The notes below the pieces were generated by a model. The model saw only the letters and a program-made list of their open reading frames with translations, was not told where the DNA came from and searched no databases. From positions 2,998,001-3,062,000 of the forward strand of contig CP025734.1 in the NCBI GenBank assembly GCA_004011035.1: 64,000 bases of DNA, given 5' to 3'. Positions within the stretch are counted from its first letter, which is position 1, and each line of letters starts with the position of its first letter. The translations under genes and the position numbers were made by a program. Positions 1 through 8,374 of this stretch are shown here, one piece after another. Source of the DNA: Bdellovibrio sp. qaytius. GTDB taxonomy: Bacteria > Bdellovibrionota > Bdellovibrionia > Bdellovibrionales > Bdellovibrionaceae.

Positions 1-131
1 CCATCTGGAGTGGTTAAAAATCTAGATACAACGCCTGAAGCTTCGCCAGCATTCTTTTGCCCCGTGCTTGCACAACCTACAGTCAGAATTCCCCAAACAG
101 TAAAAACGACTAAATTAATTATAAGCTTCAT
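1..131 (-). CDS. Lipoprotein, N-terminal fragment (runs off window)
   Basis: Only the first 43 codons are in the window; the rest lies before base 1. The start is ATG at 131-129, preceded on the minus strand by GGGAGAA at a good distance. The visible N-terminus has a basic start (MKL), a hydrophobic stretch and a lipobox-like LTVGC, so the mature protein should begin at Cys and be lipid-anchored. What follows is polar and unremarkable. It is divergent from the histidine kinase gene at 191, with about 60 bases shared for both promoters. Nothing in the fragment identifies a function. Confidence 0.75.
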   Translation of the reverse strand, partial: MKLIINLVVFTVWGILTVGCASTGQKNAGEASGVVSRFLTTPD

Positions 132-190
132 AAAAAGTTCTCCCTATGCCTTTGAGTGAATGTTACCCTAGTAACAGCAAGGAAAATGCC

Positions 191-1798
191 ATGAAAAAAA
201 AGGCTGAACTGCCTTACAATTTCGAAGAAGAAACGTCGCTACCGTACTACCGCATAGTATTGGTTGTTGTGGGCGCATTTTACCTATCATGGTGGTTTGC
301 CGTTGAGGCGCTTTTACCTGGTTCATTTAATCCGTTTTTAAGTCGCTTTGCGGCTGTACTTTGTTTGTGGGGCGTCTACATTGCCACATTTTTTTCTGCT
401 TCAGTTCGTAAACATATTGAATGGTGGTTTTCATTCGGTACGTGGGCTGCGACTTTTCATTTTTATTATTTATTTTATAATAACCGCTTAGACATCGCTT
501 GGGTTTGGGGTTGTTACATGGCTGTGATTGCCGTCGCGGCTTTAATGCAAACCATGCGGTCGATGGTAAGTTATGTGATTTTTGTTGTGGCGCTTTCAGT
601 AGGTCTTAATTATTTAAGCCCGAACTTGAGCAGCACATTATTTTTACCAGGCATTTTAACAATTGTCGGTATTGCCTTTGCGGGCCTTCGTTCAAGATTA
701 AAATTAATTTCTCAGGTTCGTGAAAATGCTTTGCAAGTTCGTCGTTTATTAGACGCCACTTTTGAAGGAATGTGTCTTCACGATGGTGAAGTTATTCTAG
801 ATGCAAATGAGTCAATGGTAAGAATGTTTGGTTACAATCATCGCCATGAAATTATTGGTCAAAGCATTTTTGCCTTGTGCACTGTTGAGTCAGCACGAAT
901 TGGAGCCGCCAATATCGCCCGCCAAGTTGAATCATCTTATGAGGCTACGGCTATCCGCAAAGATGGCACTCACTTTCACATGGAAATTCGTGCTAAAATG
1001 TATGCTCTTAAAGACGGTCTACAAGGCCGTGTTGTCGCTTTTCAGGATATTACTGAGCGTAAAAAAAATGAACAGACAAAAATTTTATTCGAAGCTTCGC
1101 AAGAAGCATTAAGAATTAGAAATGAATTTATTTCGATTGCATCTCACGAATTAAAAACTCCGCTAACAAGTATTAAACTGCAAACGCAGATGACTCAGAT
1201 GTCTGTCGATCGCAATGATCCTTTAGCTTATAGCCCCGAGCGCATGAAAAAATTTGTAAGTCAGGTTGATCGCCAAGCTAATCGTTTAAATACGCTGATT
1301 GAAGATATGTTAGACGTATCACGCATTTCTTTAGGAAAACTCGCTCTTGAAAAAGAACCAACTTCGATGAATTCTCTGATTCAAGACTCATTAGAAGCTC
1401 TGGCTGATCACATCAAACAAAGCGGCAACGAAATTATTTTAAAATTAGATACAGATGTTGTGGCTCACGTTGATCGCTTTCGCATGGAGCAAGTGATTAT
1501 AAATTTACTCACGAACGCCACAAAATATGGCGAAGGAAAACCTGTAACTATAAATTTAACTAAGCATGGCAGTGAGGTTTCTATTTCAGTTCGCGATCAA
1601 GGTATGGGCATCGCCAAAGAACACCAAGAGCGAATTTTTGCCCGATTCGAACGCGCTGTGACTGCTAAAAATATTAGTGGATTAGGCTTAGGACTCTATA
1701 TTTCACAGCAAATAGTTCAAGCCCATCGTGGCAATATCATAGTTCAAAGCGCCCCAAATGAAGGGGCTTGTTTTATCGTTAATCTTCCCGCAGAATAA
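191..1798 (+). CDS. Membrane sensor histidine kinase with PAS domain
   Basis: A 535-residue hybrid-free sensor kinase. Five or six hydrophobic segments occupy residues about 20-165, a PAS domain about 184-290, then a HisKA domain with the H-box SHELKTP (phospho-acceptor His319) and a HATPase domain with N-box NLLTNATKYG, G1 DQGMGI and G2 GLGLGLYI. It should autophosphorylate on ATP and pass phosphate to a receiver, most simply the one encoded 7 bases downstream. I chose ATG 191 because AAGGA at 179-183 sits 7 bases before it; an in-frame ATG at 146 has no such site. The membrane part has no recognisable ligand-binding fold, so the stimulus is unknown. Certain as a kinase, unknown as to input. 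Confidence 0.93.
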   Translation: MKKKAELPYNFEEETSLPYYRIVLVVVGAFYLSWWFAVEALLPGSFNPFLSRFAAVLCLWGVYIATFFSASVRKHIEWWFSFGTWAATFHFYYLFYNNRLDIAWVWGCYMAVIAVAALMQTMRSMVSYVIFVVALSVGLNYLSPNLSSTLFLPGILTIVGIAFAGLRSRLKLISQVRENALQVRRLLDATFEGMCLHDGEVILDANESMVRMFGYNHRHEIIGQSIFALCTVESARIGAANIARQVESSYEATAIRKDGTHFHMEIRAKMYALKDGLQGRVVAFQDITERKKNEQTKILFEASQEALRIRNEFISIASHELKTPLTSIKLQTQMTQMSVDRNDPLAYSPERMKKFVSQVDRQANRLNTLIEDMLDVSRISLGKLALEKEPTSMNSLIQDSLEALADHIKQSGNEIILKLDTDVVAHVDRFRMEQVIINLLTNATKYGEGKPVTINLTKHGSEVSISVRDQGMGIAKEHQERIFARFERAVTAKNISGLGLGLYISQQIVQAHRGNIIVQSAPNEGACFIVNLPAE

Positions 1799-1805
1799 AC
1801 TGGCT

Positions 1806-2183
1806 ATGAGCTCGATCACTAATAAAATTCTTCTGGTTGAAGACGACATTGATATTAAAGACAACTTAAAAGCTTTTCTAGAAATGGAAAATTTTGAAGT
1901 GACTTCTGTTAGCAATGGCAAACAAGCGATTGAAATTTTAAAAAATGAAGGGCGCCCTCGTCTTATTTTATTAGATCTTATGATGCCAATCATGAATGGT
2001 TACGAAGTGTTAGCCGAAATGAAAAGGGCTAATTTATTTCAAGAAATACCAATTCCGATTATTTTATTATCTGCTGCAACTGACATCGAAGAAATTGCTC
2101 GCCAACAAGTCACTAAATTTGTTCGCAAACCCATTGCGCTGGATAAACTTTTACAGGCAATCGCAGAAATTTACACAACTTAA
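1806..2183 (+). CDS. Single-domain response regulator (receiver only)
   Basis: A 125-residue CheY-like receiver with no output domain. Acidic pocket EDD at residues 12-14, phospho-acceptor Asp57 in LLDLMMP, conserved Ser/Thr position in LLSAA and the Lys in FVRKPI are all present, so it should be phosphorylatable. It begins 7 bases after the histidine kinase stop and is almost surely co-transcribed and translationally coupled with it; there is no clear Shine-Dalgarno site of its own. Being receiver-only, it probably acts by protein contact (phosphorelay or motor-like target) rather than by DNA binding. An upstream in-frame ATG at 1758 lies inside the kinase gene and was not used because homology to receivers begins at KILLVEDD. 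Confidence 0.9.
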   Translation: MSSITNKILLVEDDIDIKDNLKAFLEMENFEVTSVSNGKQAIEILKNEGRPRLILLDLMMPIMNGYEVLAEMKRANLFQEIPIPIILLSAATDIEEIARQQVTKFVRKPIALDKLLQAIAEIYTT

Positions 2184-2239
2184 AATATGCGGCTCAAAAA
2201 ATGCTACAAACTCCTCGTAATTCAATTTATGAGGTGTTT

Positions 2240-3370
2240 ATGCGAACAAGAGTCAAAACGGAACTTTTAATGCTTTGTGGTTTAGGGACATTAGCCCTAT
2301 TAGGAACAAATCGAAAACGCTTAGCTATTTTACCTGCTATGGCCAGTGGCTATTTAGTCACCCAGTTATTAATCGAAAGTACAACGCCCCAATCTTTTCG
2401 TGGGCAATCTGCTGTTATCACAGGCGGATCACGCGGGCTTGGTTTAGCTTTAGCGCGCGAACTCGTTAACGAAAATTGTAATGTTACATTGCTTGCGCGC
2501 GATGAAGATGAATTAAAGCGCGCAAAAAAAGAATTAGATAAATTAAATCGCGGCGAAGTTCACATTGTAGTCTGCGATATCACCGACAATGTGCAATTAA
2601 GCAGAGCGATTCATGAAGCCGCTGATCTTTATGACGGTATTGATTTATTAATCAACAATGCCGGCGCAATTGTTGTTGGCCCTTGGGAGAGCATGACTCA
2701 ACAAGATTTCGAAGCGCAAATGAATATACATTTGTATGCGACGATGAATTCAATTCGTGTAGCTTTACCGTTTTTGCGACAAAAAACCAGCGGTAAACGC
2801 ATCGTCAATATTTGTTCAATGGGCGGCCGTGTAGCCGTGCCACACATGTTACCGTACGACACTTCAAAATTTGCAGTGTCAGGATTTTCACAAGGTCTTG
2901 CCACTGAACTTTATGACGAAGGAATATCCGTCACGACGATTTATCCGGGGCTGATGCGAACAGGCTCACCAATTCAGGCCACATTTAAAGGTGAACATGA
3001 AAAAGAATTTGCCTGGTTTCAATCAGCCGATGTGCTTCCGGGATTTTCAACTTCAGCACGTGATGCTGCTCGTGAAATTATCGAAGCTGCCAGACAACGT
3101 CGTTTTGAATTAATGCCATTCTTACCTGCGAAATTGCGCTTAGGCTTAGCTGCGTTTTTTCCAGAATTAGTAGCTTATACGTTAGTGGTGTTAAATAGAC
3201 TTTTACCACAGGGCCAATCAGGAGAATATAAAACCGGCGCGCAAAGCCGCGAAACTTTTGATCGCTCTATTTTGACCAAGATTTTTAAATCATCAGCACG
3301 TAGCGCTGAAAAAGAATCTAATCAATGGCCAAAAACAGATGCGAAAGAAAATATGGGTGTTCTGCACTAA
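2240..3370 (+). CDS. Short-chain dehydrogenase/reductase, membrane-anchored
   Basis: A 376-residue SDR enzyme. After a hydrophobic N-terminal segment (residues about 8-35) comes the Rossmann motif TGGSRGLG, the NNAG motif, and the catalytic Ser with YDTSK (YxxxK). It should oxidise or reduce an alcohol/ketone with NAD(P)(H); the substrate cannot be told. The length is about 100 residues above a classical SDR because of the N-terminal anchor and a C-terminal tail. Start ATG 2240 is favoured by GAGGTG at 2231-2236. The neighbour converging from the other side is a thiolase, which would fit lipid metabolism, but the two are not in one operon. Confidence 0.88.
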   Translation: MRTRVKTELLMLCGLGTLALLGTNRKRLAILPAMASGYLVTQLLIESTTPQSFRGQSAVITGGSRGLGLALARELVNENCNVTLLARDEDELKRAKKELDKLNRGEVHIVVCDITDNVQLSRAIHEAADLYDGIDLLINNAGAIVVGPWESMTQQDFEAQMNIHLYATMNSIRVALPFLRQKTSGKRIVNICSMGGRVAVPHMLPYDTSKFAVSGFSQGLATELYDEGISVTTIYPGLMRTGSPIQATFKGEHEKEFAWFQSADVLPGFSTSARDAAREIIEAARQRRFELMPFLPAKLRLGLAAFFPELVAYTLVVLNRLLPQGQSGEYKTGAQSRETFDRSILTKIFKSSARSAEKESNQWPKTDAKENMGVLH

Positions 3371-3376
3371 TCAGTT

Positions 3377-4654
3377 TTAAACTGATTCTAAAATAGCTGC
3401 GACACCCATGCCGCCTGCCGTACAAATTGAAATCAATCCACGTTTTTTACCGCCACTCGCAAGTAATTTTGCGAGTGTTCCGGTAATTCTTGCGCCAGTG
3501 GCTGCAAAGGGGTGACCCATCGCTACACTGCTGCCAACAACATTCATTTTGCTGCGATCGATTGAACCAATCGGTGATTTTAATCCTAAAACTTCTTTAC
3601 AGTAAGTTGGAGACTCCCACGCTTTTAAATTACAAAGCACTTGCGCTGCAAACGCTTCATGAATTTCAAAGTAATCAAAATCTTTAAACGTTAATTGATT
3701 ACGCGTAAGTAATTGTGAAACGGCTTTTGTTGGCGCCATTAATAATCCCGCACCATGAACAAAATCAACTGCGGCGGCTTGCACATCAATAACTTTTGCC
3801 ATCGGAAACAAACCCATTTTTTGCGCGGCAGCTTCACTGCCTAAAAGCACACTCGCTGCGCCATCTGTTAATGGCGAACTATTACCAGCCGTTAATGTTC
3901 CACCTTTAGGATCAAATGAAGGTCTTAATTTAGCTAATTTTTCTTTTGTCGTATCAGCACGTAAAGTGGCATCACGAGTGACTCCATGAAATGGAATAAC
4001 TAGATCATCGAAAAAGCCCGCGTCGTAAGCTTTAGCTCCATTGATGTGACTGTTGTAAGCTACTTCATCTTGCTCTTCGCGTGGAATTTGCCATTCTTTA
4101 GCCATCAATTCACAGTGCTGACCCATCGACATTAAAGTGCGTGGTTCAGTCACAGAAGCAGCTCTTGGTTTTAACATGCCAAACGAAGCGCCTGTGAGCG
4201 CACTCATGCGCGCGCCAAAAGTTTTTGCGTTATTCATCTTCATTAAAAATTTTCTAAATTGATCAGAAACTTCAATTGGAAAATCACTGTTCGTATCAAC
4301 TCCGCCGGCGATACCAATATCAATAGCGCCAGTGTGAATTTTCATCGCGATTTGCCAAACGTTATCTAAACTTGTCGCACAAGCACGTTGTGTATTATAC
4401 GCCGGAGAATTCGGATCTAGCTCAGTTTCTAAAACGCATTCACGAGCTAAATTCCAATCAGCAGATGAATTCATCAAACAACCTAAGGCTGTATCACCGA
4501 TGAATTTTTTTTGTAAATTGTGTTTGCGAATAAGCCCATTCAATGATGCCACCATCAACTCTTTGCGAGTCACGTCAGCATAGACTGTCTGACTTTTTGC
4601 GAATGGTATTCTTGAACTTCCTAAAATAAAAACTTGGTTTGAATCTGATTTCAT
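3377..4654 (-). CDS. Thiolase (acetyl-CoA acyltransferase, FadI-like)
   Basis: A 425-residue thiolase. The nucleophilic Cys is Cys92 in QRACATS; the acid/base motifs are HEAFAAQ, MGHPFAATGAR and the C-terminal Cys in SICTAGGMG. It should catalyse the reversible thiolytic cleavage or condensation of acyl-CoA. The length and the insertions relative to the 393-residue thiolase at 12.1-13.3 kb suggest the long-chain FadI/trifunctional-beta type, so beta-oxidation is the likelier role; that is an inference from size. It is a single gene converging on the SDR gene with 6 bases between stop codons. Confidence 0.9.
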   Translation of the reverse strand: MKSDSNQVFILGSSRIPFAKSQTVYADVTRKELMVASLNGLIRKHNLQKKFIGDTALGCLMNSSADWNLARECVLETELDPNSPAYNTQRACATSLDNVWQIAMKIHTGAIDIGIAGGVDTNSDFPIEVSDQFRKFLMKMNNAKTFGARMSALTGASFGMLKPRAASVTEPRTLMSMGQHCELMAKEWQIPREEQDEVAYNSHINGAKAYDAGFFDDLVIPFHGVTRDATLRADTTKEKLAKLRPSFDPKGGTLTAGNSSPLTDGAASVLLGSEAAAQKMGLFPMAKVIDVQAAAVDFVHGAGLLMAPTKAVSQLLTRNQLTFKDFDYFEIHEAFAAQVLCNLKAWESPTYCKEVLGLKSPIGSIDRSKMNVVGSSVAMGHPFAATGARITGTLAKLLASGGKKRGLISICTAGGMGVAAILESV

Positions 4655-4765
4655 AGATTAATGCTAGCACCGCAACACAATTCAGCCAAGACCTTAGTCG
4701 TACTTAGCAATTTGGCACTGAGGGTCAGTTTGTAAAATGACTTCATTCTACGTCATAATATAACT

Positions 4766-6475
4766 ATGAAATCTATTTACATTTTACTGTGTAGTTTAAT
4801 CGTATTTGCTGGCTGCGAAAAAAAAGAAACAAGTGAACTCACCACTGTTACGCTTACGATGCCTGATCTTTCAGTGAATGACGCAAACACTATTTATTCA
4901 CGCTCAGCGTCTGCACCAGCAACTATCAATGACGTAAATTGTTTTGCCGTGATGGTTGAAGGCCCTGAACCTTTTTTATCTAGAACGACTTGCACTGTTG
5001 TTAATAGCTCTGGAACTCAAGTGGCTGCAGTTAAAAAAACGGGTTTGATTCGCGGATTAATTCCTAGCGGAGGCGTGATTACATTATCTATCGCTGCGGG
5101 TGTCGACCGTAAATTTACTCTTTTAGGTGTTAAAGCAGAACCCTTATCTGCGTGTATGGATTTTAATAGCATGAATGCTTCGACAGATTATACATCTGAT
5201 TTATTTGTCGTTGGTGAATCAAGTAAAGTTGAATTACAACCTGGTGTTACAGTGAATGTGCCCATCAAATTACCCACATCAGGCACCGCGTTTAACACAA
5301 GCAGTTCACGCATTGGCGATTGCACAGGGCAAGATTCTCCTTTTAAAGCGCGCATCACTCCAACAAAAGCACAAATCGTAAAAGATTATTTTCCATTCGA
5401 CACTTTTCAATACAGCACATGTAATTCAGTCAATATTAATTTCACCGATGATATCGGTCGTTCTGGCGCTACGGCATCAAGTTACAATATGATTTTAGAA
5501 CGCGCCGATGTGAGCGGCACTGTAGTTGGCACATATGCACCGTTTGCGATGTTCACCCAGCCTGGTTGTTCAGGCACAATGACGACTGAATTTAACGTGC
5601 CAGCTAACACACGCACTGTGCCGGTGTATCTTTACACTGGGGCTTCGCCCTCTGTAACTGGTTTTAAATTTCGCCTTAAACCTGGAACAACTAATCCATC
5701 GCCGTATGCAGAAAGTATTTCAGATACTTTCTTAATCGCGCAAAACTCCTCAACGGCTTCAATTGATTATTCTGGGGCGCGCCGAATTGTTGCAGATATG
5801 TGTTACAATTTAGAAGGCACATTTAAAACAACCGGCATGTCTGTAATCAGTGGTTCGGCCTATACGGTCACATACCCTGACATTGAAGGAAAAGTTTTTC
5901 CTAACAAATTCTGTACGAGCACTCCAGTCGTTGACGGCGCTACTCACGCGATCACTGTAGATTCTCGTTTTGATTTTTCGATTCGTTATACGCAAGATGT
6001 TTTTACGCAAACCTCTTTTTCTATGACTCCAACGGTGCCTTCAACCTCATCGACAAGCGTTGCAAGATATCCGATTCAAGTTGTCGGCGGATCACATAAC
6101 CCGACTATTTTACATTCTGATTTACCACTGAGTTTACCGGCGACAACGATAGGTTGCTTCGGGCCGTATCAAGTTTTAATTGAAAATGAACGCGGCGGTT
6201 CACTAGTTACAGAGGGCGCGATTGCCGTTTCACTCGTTTCTGGCGCACCTGGCAGTGTCGCGATTTTTAATAATAATCTTTGTAATCAAACGTATGCCTC
6301 ATCGTTTTCAGATGATTACCGCAGAGTTTTTTATATCGGAGTTAGCACGACAGCCGTTGTCGCAAATACGACAATCGGTATTAAAGCAGCGGGCCAGATT
6401 GACCACCCAGATTCACGCGGAGACGCAACTCAAACCACAAGTCTTACAACAGTGGTTAATCTTCCATTTAAATAA
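4766..6475 (+). CDS. Large lipoprotein of unknown function
   Basis: A 569-residue protein with a lipoprotein signal: MKS, hydrophobic core, lipobox FAGC with Cys at about residue 17. The rest is rich in Thr, Ser and Val, has regularly placed Cys residues and looks all-beta, like a surface or outer-membrane-anchored adhesin-type protein. No domain is recognised. The leader is odd: no Shine-Dalgarno sequence precedes ATG 4766, and a TAATAT box lies only 5 bases upstream, behind the imperfect palindrome ATGAC...GTCAT (4737-4756), so the mRNA could be leaderless. It is directly abutted (0 bases between stop codons) by the convergent small secreted protein gene. Confidence 0.8.
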   Translation: MKSIYILLCSLIVFAGCEKKETSELTTVTLTMPDLSVNDANTIYSRSASAPATINDVNCFAVMVEGPEPFLSRTTCTVVNSSGTQVAAVKKTGLIRGLIPSGGVITLSIAAGVDRKFTLLGVKAEPLSACMDFNSMNASTDYTSDLFVVGESSKVELQPGVTVNVPIKLPTSGTAFNTSSSRIGDCTGQDSPFKARITPTKAQIVKDYFPFDTFQYSTCNSVNINFTDDIGRSGATASSYNMILERADVSGTVVGTYAPFAMFTQPGCSGTMTTEFNVPANTRTVPVYLYTGASPSVTGFKFRLKPGTTNPSPYAESISDTFLIAQNSSTASIDYSGARRIVADMCYNLEGTFKTTGMSVISGSAYTVTYPDIEGKVFPNKFCTSTPVVDGATHAITVDSRFDFSIRYTQDVFTQTSFSMTPTVPSTSSTSVARYPIQVVGGSHNPTILHSDLPLSLPATTIGCFGPYQVLIENERGGSLVTEGAIAVSLVSGAPGSVAIFNNNLCNQTYASSFSDDYRRVFYIGVSTTAVVANTTIGIKAAGQIDHPDSRGDATQTTSLTTVVNLPFK

Positions 6476-6904
6476 TTATTTTTTTATAGAAACCTGACGG
6501 CTAGCCGTAACCGTCAGGGTGTAGCTTTCAGGACCATCATCATCACCCACTGTGATCGTAGATGGTTGACCTTCAGTCGCAATCATTTCAGGCGTTGATA
6601 AAATATGACGCTGACCTTTGACTAAGACTCCAACAACAAATTTCATATGCACATGTTTATTTTCGCCTTCGATCGTTTCAGGAGTTACAACAATATAACT
6701 TCCTGTACCGTTAGCGTATTTTTGCTGAACTTCTGATTTTTCACCTTCATTAGCCAATAGGCCTTGAGAAGCTAGGTGCTTACCATTCAAAGTCAGATCC
6801 ATATTTAATTTATAAGTTGATCGTGATGTTGCAGCGGTCGCAGCAACTGTGGCATATGCCGAAGATAAAAATAGAACCGAAACTAATAACGTCGCTTTAA
6901 ACAT
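6476..6904 (-). CDS. Small secreted protein, possible secretin-like beta domain
   Basis: A 142-residue protein with a Sec signal peptide (residues 1 to about 24, AYA-type end). The mature part is a beta-rich domain. The stretch around STPEMIATEGQPSTITVG resembles the short beta motif of secretins and related proteins (a statement about remaining values after perturbing statistic: roughly 'S-x-P-x-hhhh-x-G-x-x-x-x-hxVG'), which is also found in stand-alone periplasmic proteins. There is no pore-forming portion, so it cannot be a secretin itself. Start ATG 6904 is preceded by GGGAG. Its upstream region carries the 17-nt motif that is also found upstream of the first flagellin, which hints at shared control. 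Confidence 0.7.
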   Translation of the reverse strand: MFKATLLVSVLFLSSAYATVAATAATSRSTYKLNMDLTLNGKHLASQGLLANEGEKSEVQQKYANGTGSYIVVTPETIEGENKHVHMKFVVGVLVKGQRHILSTPEMIATEGQPSTITVGDDDGPESYTLTVTASRQVSIKK

Positions 6905-6993
6905 TGTAACTCCCTAAGTAAACAAAACTTAGGATAGCTTAAACGACAAATAACGAAAAATCATGCATGAACAATGCATAATCAATTCTAAAA

Positions 6994-7010
6994 AATAAAT
7001 ACACTAATAC
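6994..7010 (-). promoter_or_regulatory. 17-nt motif, copy 1 (upstream of secreted protein gene)
   Basis: Read on the minus strand, GTATTAGTGTATTTATT lies 89 bases before the ATG of the gene at 6904. An identical 17-mer lies at 8189-8205, 76 bases before the flagellin ATG at 8112, in the same orientation. Position and orientation fit a promoter or regulator-binding site, but no known sigma-factor consensus is obvious. Confidence 0.4.
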
Positions 7011-7067
7011 TAAAGTCCAGTAACATACATTCACAATATTTAGATACACGTTTCCCGTCATCGCCCT

Positions 7068-7087
7068 GGTCACCCGAAGGGTGATCA
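7068..7087 (+). repeat. 20-nt covarying hairpin repeat, copy A
   Basis: Sequence GGTCACCCGAAGGGTGATCA. It matches the pattern GGTYNNCCGRAGGNNRATCA shared by five copies in this window, where changes in the left arm are compensated in the right arm. The apex is CC-GAA-GG. Confidence 0.7.
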
Positions 7088-7101
7088 ATCCTTTAGAATA
7101 T

Positions 7102-7121
7102 GGTCAACCGAAGGTTGATCA
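7102..7121 (+). repeat. 20-nt covarying hairpin repeat, copy B
   Basis: Sequence GGTCAACCGAAGGTTGATCA, 14 bases after copy A and in the same orientation. It differs from copy A at one base of each arm (C to A, G to T), which keeps the pairing. Confidence 0.7.
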
Positions 7122-7129
7122 ATAAAGAC

Positions 7130-7162
7130 TTGCTGGCCTCGAGCCTATCTCAAGGCCAGCAA
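7130..7162 (-). other. 10-bp hairpin in flagellin 3' region
   Basis: TTGCTGGCCT at 7130-7139 pairs with AGGCCAGCAA at 7153-7162 across a 13-base loop. It is a perfect 10-bp stem, GC-rich, without a following T-run on either strand; more like an mRNA-stabilising stem than a terminator. Confidence 0.6.
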
Positions 7163-7191
7163 TCCCAAGGATTATGGAAAAATGTGTGCAC

Positions 7192-7208
7192 GTGGTACTT
7201 TGTACCAC
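7192..7208 (-). other. Hairpin in flagellin 3' region
   Basis: GTGGTAC at 7192-7198 and GTACCAC at 7202-7208 form a 7-bp stem with a 3-base loop. It adjoins hairpin repeat copy C and may stack on it. Confidence 0.55.
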
Positions 7209-7216
7209 TCTTGTTT

Positions 7217-7236
7217 TGATCAGCCTCCGGCTGACC
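7217..7236 (-). repeat. 20-nt covarying hairpin repeat, copy C
   Basis: Read on the minus strand it is GGTCAGCCGGAGGCTGATCA, followed by AAACAAGAG. The copy at 51514 has the same 3' flank AAACAAGAG and differs only by an A-T to T-A exchange in the stem. It lies 43 bases downstream of the flagellin stop codon. Confidence 0.7.
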
Positions 7237-7278
7237 TTTCACTAAAGTGGTCGTAGTAATACCGAACTACTTACTCAA

Positions 7279-8112
7279 CTACCCTAACAACTTAAGTGCT
7301 AGTTGAGTTTGTGTGTTGGCTTGACCCAACACTGAAGTCGCGGCCTGCATAAGAACGTTGTTCTTAGCTAGTTCTGTCGACTCTGCTGCTACGTCTGTAT
7401 CTCTGATACGAGAGTTAGCTGCTGCATAGTTTTCTTCAGAAGTTTGTAAGTTCGAAGAAGTTGATTGTAAACGATTTTGGAATGCGCCCAAGCCCGCTCT
7501 GATAGAATTCACGTTATTAATCGCGCTATCTACTGAAGCTAAACTTAATTGAGCAGATTCTTTGTTACTCACATTCACGTCAGTCAACATCAACGCTTGT
7601 AACGTTGCATTGGCTTGATCGCTCTTGAAGCTGATGCGGTCTAGAGCTGGATCATTCTGAGTACCAATTTGGATATCCAGAATTCCGCCTGTTCCGTTCA
7701 ACAGTGGAGTACCATTAAATTTCGTGCTTTCGGCAATACGGCCCATCTCATCTTTAAGTTGTTGATACTCAATATCAGTCAACTTTCTTTCACGATCACT
7801 GATCGTATCAGACGAGGCTTGTACGCCTAACTCACGTAAACGAATTAACATGTTTGCCATTTCACCCAAGCCGCCCTCAGCAACCTGAACTAATGAAATA
7901 CCGTCATTCGCATTTCTGTTGGCCTGCCTAAGACCACGAATCTGAGCTTTAATATTCTCAGAGATTGCTAATCCTGCGGCATCATCTGACGCTTGATTAA
8001 CCCGAAACCCCGATGATAGACGTGCCATCGCGGTATTTTGTTTGATGCTTAGACCATACAGATTCTTACCTGCATTGATCGCCGCTACGTTGGTTGCAAT
8101 ACGCATCCCCAT
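7279..8112 (-). CDS. fliC: Flagellin (downstream copy)
   Basis: A 277-residue flagellin. The N-terminal D0/D1 helix region (RIATNVAAINAGK, ARLSSGFRVNQASDDAAGLAISE) and the C-terminal one (ending NTQTQLALKLLG) are complete; the variable central domain is minimal, which is the short flagellin type of Bdellovibrio-like bacteria. It polymerises outside the cell through the flagellar export apparatus. ATG 8112 has AGGAGG 6 bases upstream. It is the second of two tandem, clearly paralogous flagellins separated by 262 bases, so each probably has its own transcript or the leader is processed. The 3' side carries a cluster of hairpins. Confidence 0.96.
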   Translation of the reverse strand: MGMRIATNVAAINAGKNLYGLSIKQNTAMARLSSGFRVNQASDDAAGLAISENIKAQIRGLRQANRNANDGISLVQVAEGGLGEMANMLIRLRELGVQASSDTISDRERKLTDIEYQQLKDEMGRIAESTKFNGTPLLNGTGGILDIQIGTQNDPALDRISFKSDQANATLQALMLTDVNVSNKESAQLSLASVDSAINNVNSIRAGLGAFQNRLQSTSSNLQTSEENYAAANSRIRDTDVAAESTELAKNNVLMQAATSVLGQANTQTQLALKLLG

Positions 8113-8374
8113 TTTATCCTCCTTGTATTGTATTCATCCGTGAATGTCCCTTTCCTTGGTAACAGCAGAATCCGTTCCGCTTAAAATTAATAAATACACT
8201 AATACCATTGCTGGTACCCAAAAGTTGCCGTTCACACGACTCCCCTTGGTAGCAAAAATCCAATACGGATTTGTGCCTTTGAGCTTACTCAAATAACTGA
8301 GTCCACTCCCGTTGACCGTTCTTACTTCAGTTACACCAATCCATTTGGTCTAACTCGTTTTACTAAGTTCTATC
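8113..8374 (-). promoter_or_regulatory. Structured leader/promoter region of the downstream flagellin
   Basis: 262 bases between the two flagellins. It contains several small inverted repeats: ATTCA/TGAAT (8131-8144), ACCA/TGGT (8203-8214), AAATCC/GGATTT (8258-8274) and ACTCA/TGAGT (8287-8302). I found no convincing sigma-28 box here, unlike upstream of the other flagellin. No terminator with a T-run for the upstream flagellin is visible, so read-through is possible. Confidence 0.5.
8189..8205 (-). promoter_or_regulatory. 17-nt motif, copy 2 (upstream of flagellin)
   Basis: Identical on the minus strand to the motif at 6994-7010 (GTATTAGTGTATTTATT), 76 bases before the flagellin ATG. The common position upstream of two separate genes argues for a transcription signal rather than chance, although AT-rich 17-mers need a genome-wide count. 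Confidence 0.4.

Larger units (their letters stand above)
6905..7278. other. Gene-free region holding a cluster of hairpins behind a flagellin gene
   Basis: 374 bases with no credible gene. From 7068 to 7250 it holds at least five inverted repeats one after another: 7068-7087, 7102-7121, 7130-7162, 7192-7208 and 7217-7236, plus a weak one at 7239-7249. In the flagellin mRNA this would form a highly structured 3' untranslated region. Hairpins 1, 2 and 5 belong to one sequence family found elsewhere in the window. The left 100 bases contain the leader and putative promoter of the gene at 6904. Confidence 0.75.

Noticed and set aside
828-1112. Second-frame open stretch inside the histidine kinase
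   Set aside because: It overlaps the PAS domain completely and lacks a start site.
3369-3387. Palindrome AATCAGTTT-T-AAACTGATT between the SDR and thiolase genes, taken first for a terminator
   Set aside because: It has no GC-rich stem and no T-run, and it lies across the thiolase stop codon and the end of the SDR gene; coding constraints may explain it.
8113-8374. Sigma-28 promoter for the downstream flagellin
   Set aside because: No pair of boxes with 11-base spacing and a fair match to the consensus was found on the minus strand.
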